A stretch of 64,000 nucleotides of DNA from Axinella damicornis (taxonomy: Eukaryota; Porifera; Demospongiae; Axinellida; Axinellidae). How positions within the stretch are numbered: the first letter of the stretch is position 1; the number at the start of each line of letters is the position of its first letter. Made by a program: the position numbers and the translations under genes. The notes beneath the pieces are model-generated. The model did not search any database, had not been told where the DNA came from, and saw nothing but the letters and a program-made list of their open reading frames with translations. The stretch covers positions 2,619,554-2,683,553 of the forward strand of contig OZ007509.1 in NCBI GenBank assembly GCA_963931865.1. The letters are read 5' to 3'. Positions 43,601 through 52,252 of the stretch are shown piece after piece.

Positions 43601-46600
43601 TGGGAATGAGGCTACACACTTACTACTGCTGGTAGAAGACCTGGGAATGAGGCTACACACTTACTACTGCTGGTGGAAGACCTGGGAATGAGGCTACACA
43701 CTTACTACTGCTGGTGGAAGTCCTGGGAATGAGGCTACACACTTACTACTGCTGGTGGAAGACCTGGGAATGAGGCTACACACTTACTACTACTGGTGGA
43801 AGACCTGGGAATGAGGCTACACACTTACTACTGCTGGTGGAAGTCCTGGGAATGAGGCTACACACTTACTACTGCTGGTGGAAGACCTGGGAATGAGGCT
43901 ACACACTTACTACTGCTGGTGGAAGACCTGGGAATGAGGCTACACACTTACTATATACTACTGGTGGAAGACCTGGGAATGAGGCTACACACTTACTACT
44001 ACTGGTGGAAGACCTGGGAATGAGGCTACACACTTACTACTACTGGTGGAAGACCTGGGAATGAGGCTACACACTTACTACTGCTGGTGGAAGTCGAAGC
44101 CGATGTATGTGAGCAGAGGGTTGTCCAGCAAGAGAATGTGTCGCTGAAATGCATCTGATAGAGGCTGGAGGAGTCATAAACATGATTCGAATGGCTAGAC
44201 ACCTGAACAAAGTTAATTAATAGTGGAACCACCAGTAATGAAGCAACGGCATTCCTCCCTAGAATCTGCTAGACACTCTATCAGCTACCAACCTTTTCTC
44301 TGCCGGTCTGGTTCACAAGATTCACGATTGCCTGGGGACAGAAGGAACATACAGTAAGACAGTAAGTAGCTTTGGAAAATGGGACAGACTGGGAGGATAT
44401 TGCATGTGAGACATTTCCACCGTGACATCCCGGCTCACGCACCGACAATAGCACAAACAACAGGTATTCCATGGCATTGTTGGTGGTCACACCATACTTA
44501 GTGCTGTGACCAGGGATTGTGACCTGGATACGGTGGATGTAGGTGTGGCATGGGTGTGGCTTACTGTATTACACTGTATACTCGCACGGTCATAGGCAGT
44601 TTTTGGACAGTCACAGGCTGTGACCCTGGTCGCAGCTCTAAGTACAAGCGTATTGGAGTGACCACCATCTTGCACGGCATTATGTGCCACATCCTCCAAG
44701 GATTTCCTTCTGATTATTTTCTCCACAGCTATGAGAGAAAATCTGCGATGGAAAGCCTGGGTAAGAGGCTATCTGTGATGGAAAGCCTGGGTAAGAGGCT
44801 ATCTGCGATGGAAAGCCCGGGTAGGAGGCTACAACGGGTATGTTGCCCATTCAGATGGACTAGTGACACACACCTGCTCCTTGTAGAGCCGGAGTTGCTC
44901 TTCAAAGTGTCTACTGAAGGCAGCATGAGTCTCCTCTTCATCTGTGGGAGTGCAACATGCATGTCAAGTGTGATACCAGTTGGCACAAACCCAATGCGGT
45001 GTTGTACAACACACCACAAAAAAGGTAAAAAGTAAGGTGTTTAATTTTTACCTCCAAGCCCTTTCAGCCAATGGCTGATCTCCCAAGGGGAGGAGGGATA
45101 AGGAAAGTGCTTTACCAGTGAAGCAACAGGTGGGATTCGAACCAGGGACTTTTGGTCCACAGTCAAATGCTTTAACCACTTGGCCACAAGTCACTCACAA
45201 ACCACATTCAACAACTGTAGTACACGAAACTACTTGATAATAATTGTTGCCTTCCTCAGATTGTCCAGCAAGATTATTTGTATGACATATATGACATCAT
45301 CGTGACATCACCAGCATTATCACCACCAGTACATTCACTAGCATAAGCGTAATTTTATCACCTTTCTCAATGATGGGTGGGGGGCGGTACTTGAAGCCCG
45401 GCTGTGTCCAGTAGACCGGCACAGACCCACGGACGATCACATAGGATACCTGATGAGGACCAGCTTCGAGTATCTGTGAACCGAGGACCACACAGTCAGG
45501 AGGTAATATCTATGTTCCACCCCACCACCAGTAGCAGTACATAGAGGCATGTCTATGTTCCACCCCACCACCAGCAGCAGTACAGAGAGGCATGTCTATG
45601 TTCCACCCCACCACCAGTAGCAGTACAGAGAGGCATGTCTATGTTCCACCCCACCACCAGTAGCAGTACATAGAGGCATGTCTATGTTCCACCCCACCAC
45701 CAGTAGCAGTACAGAGAGGCATGTCTATGTTCCACCCCACCACCAGTAGCAGTACAGAGAGGCATGTCTATGTTCCACCCCACCACCAGTAGCAGTACAG
45801 AGAGGCATGTCTATGTTCCACCCCACCACCAGTAGCAGTACATAGAGGCATGTCTATGTTCCACCCCACCACCAGTAGCAGTACAGAGAGGCATGTCTAT
45901 GTTCCACCCCACCACCAGTAGCAGTACAGAGAGGCATGTCTATGTTCCACCCCACCACCAGTAGCAGTACAGAGAGGCATGTCTATGTTCCACCCCACCA
46001 CCAGTAGCAGTACAGAGAGGCATGTCTATGTTCCACCCCACCACCAGTAGCAGTACAGAGAGGCATGTCTATGTTCCACCCCACCACCAGTAGCAGTACA
46101 GAGAGGCATGTCTATGTTCCACCCCACCACCAGTAGCAGTACAGAGGCATGTCTATGTACCAATGACATGACACTGTCTATAAGTGTCGACATTACATAC
46201 CATTTCGGTTTCCACGTAGTTTGCAACATGTCCGTCAGGATCTACCCCTCGCCGCCGGTACCTTGTACCTTAAGAGGGAAGATAAGAGAGTTGAAAGATG
46301 GGCTTAGACAACTTTGGTACGTCACCCCCCCCCCCCCCCCCCCCCCCTTCCCCCACACACACCACATCCACACCCTCACACCACACCCACACCCTCACAC
46401 CACATCCACACCCTCACACCCCACCACACACTTCTGAGCTCACCAACTTGAGAAAATACTATCACTAAGCACCCATAAATTCACAGCGGCACTGATCTCC
46501 TGGCTACCCCCCCCCCCCCCCCCCTCCCCACGCACACACACACACACACTCACCAGCTCTATGCCTGCTCCTCCGGGAGATGAGAGCGAGGGTGAACTTC

Positions 46601-49544
46601 GGAACATTATCCTCCCCCACCTCCTCTCCCTCCCGGTACTTCAGATGAGCGCCATTCCCTCCTGTCCCTTCAACGTCTAGGAAGGGATTACCGAGAGGAC
46701 TGGTTGATCTGGAACGCCAGTCCTCATCCTCCTGGTCAACACTCAACAAATCTGGCCTGCCAGACTGTGGCTGAGTTCTGTCAGAAAACAGCTCTCCCTC
46801 ACCGGAGGCAGCTAACTTCTCTGTAACTGATTGTTTGCCCGTAGCATCCTCCTCCCCCTCTCTCTCAGGCACGGAGGGTTTGCCCGTAGCTTCCTCCTCC
46901 CCCTCTCCCTCTGGCCGGGAGGGTTTGCCCGTAGTTTCCTCCTCCCCCTCTCTCTCTGGCATGGAGGGTTTGCCCGTAGCATCCTCCTCCCCCTCTCTCT
47001 CGGGCAGGGAGGGTTTGCCCGTAGCATCCTCCTCCCCCTCTCTCTCTGGCATGGAGGGTTTGCCCGTAGCTTCCTCCTCCCCCTCTCTCTCTGGCATGGA
47101 GGGTTTGCCAGTAGCAGCCTCCACCCCCTCTCTCCCAGGCATGGAGGGTTCTCTGTCAGAGGTGACAGATAAAGGTTTGTGATCCTTGTGAGAGGGTTCG
47201 GGGGGAGACGGAGAGGGAGATGAAGTTGAGCTATCACGATGATGATGATCTTTGTTAGAGATTGGGAGGTCTTGAGCTTCCTTCAGAGTTGATGAATACT
47301 CATGTGTCAATGAGGGAGATTGGGGATTGGTGACTAACTTGTTTTGTTTCTCACTCCTGCCGTCCAACACTTGCTTGTTGTCCTCCTCTCCCAAACCACC
47401 ATCCTTTCTCTCCTCTCCCAAACCACCATCCTTTCTCTCCTNNNNNNNNNNNNNNNNNNNNNNNNNNNNNNNNNNNNNNNNNNNNNNNNNNNNNNNNNNN
47501 NNNNNNNNNNNNNNNNNNNNNNNNNNNNNNNNNNNNNNNNNNNNNNNNNNNNNNNNNNNNNNNNNNNNNNNNNNNNNNNNNNNNNNNNNNNNNNNNNNNN
47601 NNNNNNNNNNNNNNNNNNNNNNNNNNNNNNNNNNNNNNNNNATTCACCATCTAGTACATGTACATGTAGTGTAGAGTGGTGATTTCATTACTATAACTTC
47701 TCCCAAAATTTATTGTTGTCATGAGCACCCTTCTCCCTCCGGGTGACACCCTGAGTCCTGGGCAGCACCCTTCTCCCTCGGGATGACACCCTGAATCCTG
47801 GGCAGTACTCCACAATCACAGCTGCACATAAGGCACATATTATATGTTTGGCATCAGCGCCTGCAGCCCTTTCAACTTCCCTCTTGCTCTGTTTGCAACT
47901 ACTCGTGAAGGATGCTCAGTTATCCCTGGACAACAGCTGCAGTGTAGCAGGCATACTAGGCAACCCAAGATTGAGGTGGAAACAGCGATAGATCATTCTT
48001 GATTAGGTAGCCTTATAGGTACTACAGACAGACACACAGAGCAAAATGGTTTGCAAACATACACAGATGTTTGCTGAGCCATGTATAGGTCTGACAGCTA
48101 TGTATCTATCAACATATCATATTACATGCCATGGACGGAGGCTAATGCTTACCTGTGAAGAACCGAACCTTGCCAATGCACCCCCAGGCCTTGCCAAGTG
48201 TTACCGGAGAGTCTAAATCACTCGGTAATACTGCAGGGAAATGGAATGTGACAAGTGTCGTGCACACGGAGATGACAAGACAGACAGTTATGTACTTACA
48301 TTCCATATAAGGGTCTATAATAAGGGGGGATCGATCAAAATACATGTCAACAGCGAACTTCAAACAGGGAACTGCAGTATGGTGGCTAGTCTTTATACGT
48401 GCCATTAGTGACAGTATGTTAGCATCTGTAGAAAATGTCTTTATGACGTTGCGATTTGCTAATTCAAGACATACTAGTCCTGCCATGACAGCTAGGTGTA
48501 GTGGGCAGGTAACTAAGAGTTTGGATGCCGGCCACCCCACTCACCTAGCAATTCATTACTCACTACTGTCCCATCTCTGCACCGCCCACCTCATAGCATA
48601 GTGCACTGTCAGAGGTTGGCATTGTTAGGCAGCAGTAGAGTGAACCCCAAGTTACTTCTGCCAACTGTAAACCTTACCCTACTGGGTTTCATCTTCAGTG
48701 GATATAGTACCTATACACACGTACAGTACCCAAGTTCTGTTAGAGACAGTACATTAGGATCCAGTAATTTCTATGGGTCAGGGTGTGATTAGGGTTTGGT
48801 TAGCGCCAGTACAAATACTGTATAGCATATGGATGCTAACGTACTGGTTTGTCAGTACCTTCATGTACAGTATGTGCTTGTGGGTGGCACACACTGCCGG
48901 GTTGAGGATTGAGGACTAAAGCAATGTAGCACAGCCCCTTAAAATTATTCCCAGCTGCCTTCGCTTATCACTCGTACCACGAGCACAGTCATCTTTCCCT
49001 GGTCGATGGATTGTTATTTATTTCCGAAGAGGTTATTACTCTGGCAGGAATTAGGGCAATGGGTTACATTAGGGCCAGGGCCAGGTCCAGTGCTCAATGT
49101 ACACGCATGTACGTTACCTATACTTAAAGTATTGTACTTCCTCCGGACCAATAACTATCTCCACATCGATTCATTTTTGCATGTGATAAAGGGAAGAGGC
49201 AAGATAGACACACATCTCACACACAACACTTTACTGCATTCAACTGCAACAGCCTAACAAACTATCAACATAATAGCATTCTTTTGCGGCAGCACTGGCT
49301 TCAAAACCTACTTCTAGCATAGATATTATACTTCTAGATTTGATTACAATCGCCTATAATTTATTGTTCATTCCTCTTATTGTACCTAGAAACTGTTTAA
49401 TATCTTAGATACAGTACTGAACGAATGTTTACCACATCCGGGTAATAGCTTTCCATCCTTTCGGTCGCACCACAGCGAGTGGGAGCCCCTGCTGAGAATA
49501 ACATGGTCCTTCGTCAATAGTACATCCGCTAAACTGTTTTCCAT
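36791..49544 (-). CDS. INPP5F: SAC2/INPP5F-type phosphoinositide 4-phosphatase
   Basis: Exons in transcript order (plus coordinates): 49544-49433, 48314-48300 (15-nt candidate), 48230-48153, a gap region, an exon from upstream of 47421 to 46554, 46268-46201, 45473-45362, 44941-44874, 44331-44293, 44164-44079, 43075-42998, 42604-42475, 42068-41940, 41531-41461, 41387-41341, 40606-40461, 39685-39510, 39047-38974, 38866-38738, 37844-37769 and 37697-36791. From 46554 on, every junction keeps phase with GT-AG sites. The Sac domain shows FTLALISRRSRHRAG, RYRRRGVDPDGHVANYVETE, RGSVPVYW, the catalytic VNCIDCLDRTN (CX5R) and GDFISRQYTGTAAMK. The hSac2 region follows (TVADMVQQCRDVLFPNKFL), then a serine-rich tail. 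SAC2 dephosphorylates PI4P on endocytic membranes. Part of the N-terminal Sac region is missing at the assembly gap. Confidence 0.9.
38075..38712. repeat. Intronic minisatellite, 41-bp unit
   Basis: About 15 copies of agatcaacactagccccc, tgactgtgctgttgacactg, tc with point changes and a few shortened units. Lies in the intron between the exons at 38738 and 37844 of the INPP5F-like gene. Confidence 0.95.
39120..39395. repeat. Two-copy tandem duplication, about 130 bp
   Basis: Each copy holds catgtgtcagtctgaatggc, aaccagtcttctct and cattcgtcagctacct. Intronic in the INPP5F-like gene. Confidence 0.85.
40378..40449. mobile_element. tagcctcgttcccagg-family element, 70 bp
   Basis: Arms tagcctcattcacaggcctt / ggcctgggaacgaggcta, with cttctccattgatcaaaaac inside. 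Intronic, 11 bp from an exon donor at 40461. A larger relative with the same core lies at 53849-53936. Confidence 0.75.
41023..41222 (-). repeat. Dispersed repeat, inverted copy of 61247-61504
   Basis: Words ctcacagaccagagatc, gtgaaagtcgtg, ttctaatttatacaactcga and gcacggggtacatgctctgc match the 61.3-61.5 kb copy in reverse orientation. About 200 bp, non-coding, intronic. Confidence 0.7.
41572..41590. repeat. Poly-C tract
   Basis: About 19 C in a row in an intron of the INPP5F-like gene, C-rich on the plus strand. Confidence 0.9.
43212..43576. mobile_element. Element with tagcctcattcccaggtc terminus
   Basis: The left end (ctagtctctttcccaggcca, then gatcgctttcagtatgaaat) is mirrored at the right (atttcatactggaagcgatc, then gacctgggaatgaggcta). 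About 360 bp. Its right terminus passes directly into the 41-bp minisatellite, whose unit contains that terminus. Confidence 0.7.
43559..44095. repeat. 41-bp minisatellite spanning a splice donor
   Basis: Thirteen units of cctgggaatgaggctac, acacttactactgctggtgg, aag(a/t). On the gene's minus strand each unit reads ttccaccagcagta|gtaagt, the 3' end of the exon at 44164-44079 with its donor, followed by tagcctcattcccag, the terminus of the neighbouring element. So each unit carries an exon end, a donor and an AG. Confidence 0.95.
45025..45197 (-). mobile_element. tRNA-derived SINE
   Basis: The minus strand begins with a tRNA-like part: A box gtggccaagtggttaaagc, a loop with GTG as anticodon, and B box ggttcgaatccc. 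Anticodon and T stems have mismatches, so it is not a working tRNA. A unique body (cactggtaaagcactttcc, cttgggagatcagccattgg) and an A/T-rich end follow. Lies in an intron, sense to the host gene. Confidence 0.7.
45505..46150. repeat. Intronic minisatellite, 43-bp unit
   Basis: About 15 nearly identical units of gaggcatgtctatgttccac, cccaccaccagtagcagtac, aga. Lies in the intron between the exons at 46201 and 45473 of the INPP5F-like gene. Confidence 0.95.
46326..46347. repeat. Poly-C tract followed by C/A-rich repeats
   Basis: About 21 C, then irregular cacaccctcacacc units to 46430. A second C run lies at 46508-46524. Both are in the intron between two INPP5F coding exons. Confidence 0.9.
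46554..47441 (-). CDS. INPP5F: INPP5F exon with coding 15-residue repeat
   Basis: The open frame runs from the gap edge to a donor at 46554. Near its 3' end it reads FTLALISRRSRHRAG, conserved in the Sac domain. Before that are six units of GKPSMPEREGEEEAT (45 bp each, 46835-47120) in the place where family members have a short variable acidic loop. At the gap edge another coding repeat (GLGEERKDG type, 27 bp) begins. The acceptor is not visible and probably lies in or beyond the gap. Confidence 0.75.
47442..47641. other. Assembly gap (200 N)
   Basis: An exact 200-base run of N abutting the coding GLGEERKDG repeat. The N-terminal Sac segment expected between the KVRFFTG exon (48153) and the FTLALISRR exon is about 120-150 residues and was not found on either side, so the true missing sequence is probably longer than 200 bases. 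Confidence 0.95.
47642..48152. other. INPP5F intron, partly repetitive
   Basis: Two copies of agcacccttctccctc, gggtgacaccctga, gtcctgggcag at 47725-47810. No convincing exon on the minus strand. Confidence 0.4.
48300..48314 (-). CDS. INPP5F: Candidate 15-nt micro-exon of INPP5F
   Basis: On the minus strand, ccccccttattatag precedes ACCCTTATATGGAAT and then gtaagt. The phases match exon 1 (phase 1, ends LLPGC) and exon 3 (phase 1, begins LPSDLDSPVTL), giving LLPGC-DPYME-LLPSDL. The resulting length between WCDR and GKVRF is close to that of the family. Confidence 0.5.
48735..48870. mobile_element. MITE, gctaacgtactg family
   Basis: Left end ctgttagagacagtacatta; right end gtatagcatatggatgctaa then cgtactgg. 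A better-preserved copy with matching arms is at 60086-60226. Both have the ggttagggtgtggtt-type centre, and that centre also appears at 39735. Confidence 0.6.
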
Positions 49545-49751
49545 AGCGTTATCGAGCACTCGAACTGAGCGTGAGGTGAAGCATAGCGCATGGCGCTGGC
49601 CGGATCCGGATTTGTTTTGGAATTACCAACGCCTCATTCCAAATAAGCGAAATTGACTTAAATTACAAGGAAATTTCAAAGTGTTAATTTGAGGTGGAGG
49701 AGTGAATCGGGAAGAGCTTTGCTAGTGCCTCAGACTAAAGTGCGGGGGATC
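49545..49751. promoter_or_regulatory. Shared divergent promoter of INPP5F and GOLGA7
   Basis: Only 207 bp separate the minus-strand ATG at 49544 and the plus-strand ATG at 49752. The interval is moderately CpG-containing (gcgcatggcgctggccggat) and has no obvious TATA box in either direction. Such spacing usually means one bidirectional core promoter. Transcription starts cannot be read from sequence alone. Confidence 0.65.
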
Positions 49752-50566
49752 ATGGATGGGAAGAGTAAGAAAATCTTCATCCAAAGGGACTACAGTCGGG
49801 GAACGGCCGTGAGGTTCGCCACAGACTTCCCCAGAGAACTCACAGGAAGGGTAAATGTTGTAATTAGTTTTATGAGCCATACGTTATTTAGTTGTGGATG
49901 GCAATGGCCTGTAGAGACAGGGCATATTTTCCTACGACCTTTGGCTTATCATCCATCCCTCCAAGGGATGCATATCTCCTCAGTTTCTGGGTTTCGTTTG
50001 TGAGTGCATTCCTAGGCTGTATAAGCAGTTAGTTGTCCAGCATTTAGCCAGGCTAATCTATGTCGCCTGTACCAGCAGAGTCAATGATATCTGTTGAATT
50101 CATGCAGGATTGATCCTCTAGTCCCTCTGTAGTGACGTCCTTAATAGGAAATCATTTAGTGTGTATGTGTGGGGGGGTACTGTTTATACCTGATACACTC
50201 TTGACTTTGATGGAAGGAAAAATAGTGTCCCCCACATAAAATTATTTCCTCAGTACAGAATCAGTTTGTACTGCCTTTCTGACTAACATTTGGGGGCCTC
50301 TAACTCAGTGATGAACGGTATGGAGTGCCTAATGTGAACACATGCTGGTCACATGCTCGATGGAACTAAGTCGAAGGTCAACATACTTGACAGCAGGTTC
50401 ATCAACATGTAGGATAGAGAATGGTGTTCTTTGGCTGCTGGCAGTTGGTTGCCCGGGACCCCCATACACCACAGTGAGGTCCACCCACCCAGATACCTAA
50501 GCAAATGTATTGACCAGTTTGGGTTCACCTTATGTATTTGGCTTGGGTCTGGGAACAACACTGTGG

Positions 50567-50607
<41 letters not shown>

Positions 50608-52217
50608 CCACTCCTCCTCCCAAACTGAACTGAAACTCTTCGGACACAATGTTTTTTTGTGTACATGTAGCTGGCTTAGGGCTCATGTACACTACTTCTG
50701 TGACATTACGAACTGCTAACATTAGGAATGTGCACATAGTACGTAAAGAGTGGAAGGAAGGGAAGGAGCGTGCGACAACCACGCAAGAGGAAAATGTTCC
50801 CACGGTAGTTGCATTACCGTGCATGTGTATTATTGGTGCCATTGACTTGACTACTGTACCAGCAATGTTCCAAAGATCGCTGGGAGAGAGAAGTCAGGTC
50901 TGTAGTGTCGCACAAGGTATGTTTCCCAGCAGTCACCAGCTCCAGAAAAGTCGAAGGGAATGTTTTTTTCCACTAGTCGAGACTCCCACTCGGCTGTAAA
51001 GCAGCTCGATCTACTACATGATCATACAGCACTCTCTCAAGGTCTGTCACTATGTCCATCACTACTGATGGGGTTGTGATACTGGCTTTATCTCTGTCTT
51101 CTACATGCACATGTAGTAGTCATCCTTCGTGAATTCTCTGTACACGTGCGAGCTAAAATTAGTAATGGGACTACCGTGGGAAGTTTTCAAAATGTCCGCG
51201 CATTAATTAGCCTTGTTCCTAGGCCCTGCCTAGCTTTTCGTCGCTTGCAGTATAATACAGAAAAGCGGGGAGAGCCTGGTATGTTTCCTCATGTGAGCAT
51301 TGCGTGATCGACAAATAGCCAAAATTTTCAGAACAAAAAAGTGAAGTTTTACATAATGTCAACCAATTGCACGTTCAACGCTTGGTATGTATGACAGTGC
51401 CCCCCCCCCCCCCCCCCCCCCAGCCAGATACACGTGGTAGTACCTTAGCTCTTCTTGCTGTTCTGAGCCCCAGATCACCCACGTTCAATTAAGTCCTTTC
51501 TACCCTCGACGTCACGCACGTGAAGAAACATACCAGGCCCTTCGCATTCTTTTGTGCAACCGAAAGTGGCGTGCAGGCCTGGGAATGAGGCTACACATTA
51601 ATTATGTCTACACAATGTACATTGCATTTGCAACATACCCTGCAAACAAATTTTTGTGTAGAGCTTCGAAGTGCTTTGCATGTAGCTGGGATGACAAGTG
51701 CGTATGTAATCTTGGATGACAAGTGCGTATGTAATCTTGGATGACATCGGTATCCACTCTCAAACAGATGATTGCCTTGAAGAGAAGAATGTTATCAGTT
51801 TGTTTGTTTATTTGTTATATAGTGACATTGAGGAAGACACACAGTTTATGTTAATAAGGAACACAATAAATTATTGTCCAACCCCAGACAATAGCTTTGG
51901 AGGATGCACAACAGCAGATCATTGTCGTGGACGACTTTTAGTCTTTGCTATCAATTTTCTTGTGCTTGGAGCTCCGCTATGGTGTGATAGAGGTGGTACC
52001 AGCTAGGTTGCTGCTGTGTGCACATGCTAGTCCACATGCATAGCACATGTTGGTCACATGTATACATGTAGCTCATGCACAGCAATCATGGCAGCCAGTT
52101 TGCCTGGTACTCGGGACACAACAGCGAGGTCCAGCCCACCCAGAAATCAGAATATAGAAGGCACTTGATGAGATTGAGTGTATAAAGTCTCGCTTTAGTG
52201 CTCCAACTTGAATCTAC

Positions 52218-52252
<35 letters not shown>

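Noticed and set aside
43559..44095. CRISPR array (regular 41-bp repeats)
   Set aside because: There are no unique spacers, units are contiguous, and the DNA is eukaryotic with spliced genes. It is a minisatellite.
45080..45195. Functional tRNA-His gene
   Set aside because: A and B boxes and a GTG loop are present, but the acceptor, anticodon and T stems do not pair properly and a SINE-like body follows.
46831..47182. Plus-strand repetitive frames (SLSGTEGLPVASS type)
   Set aside because: They are the antisense of the coding 15-residue repeat in the minus-strand INPP5F exon, whose frame continues into conserved Sac sequence.
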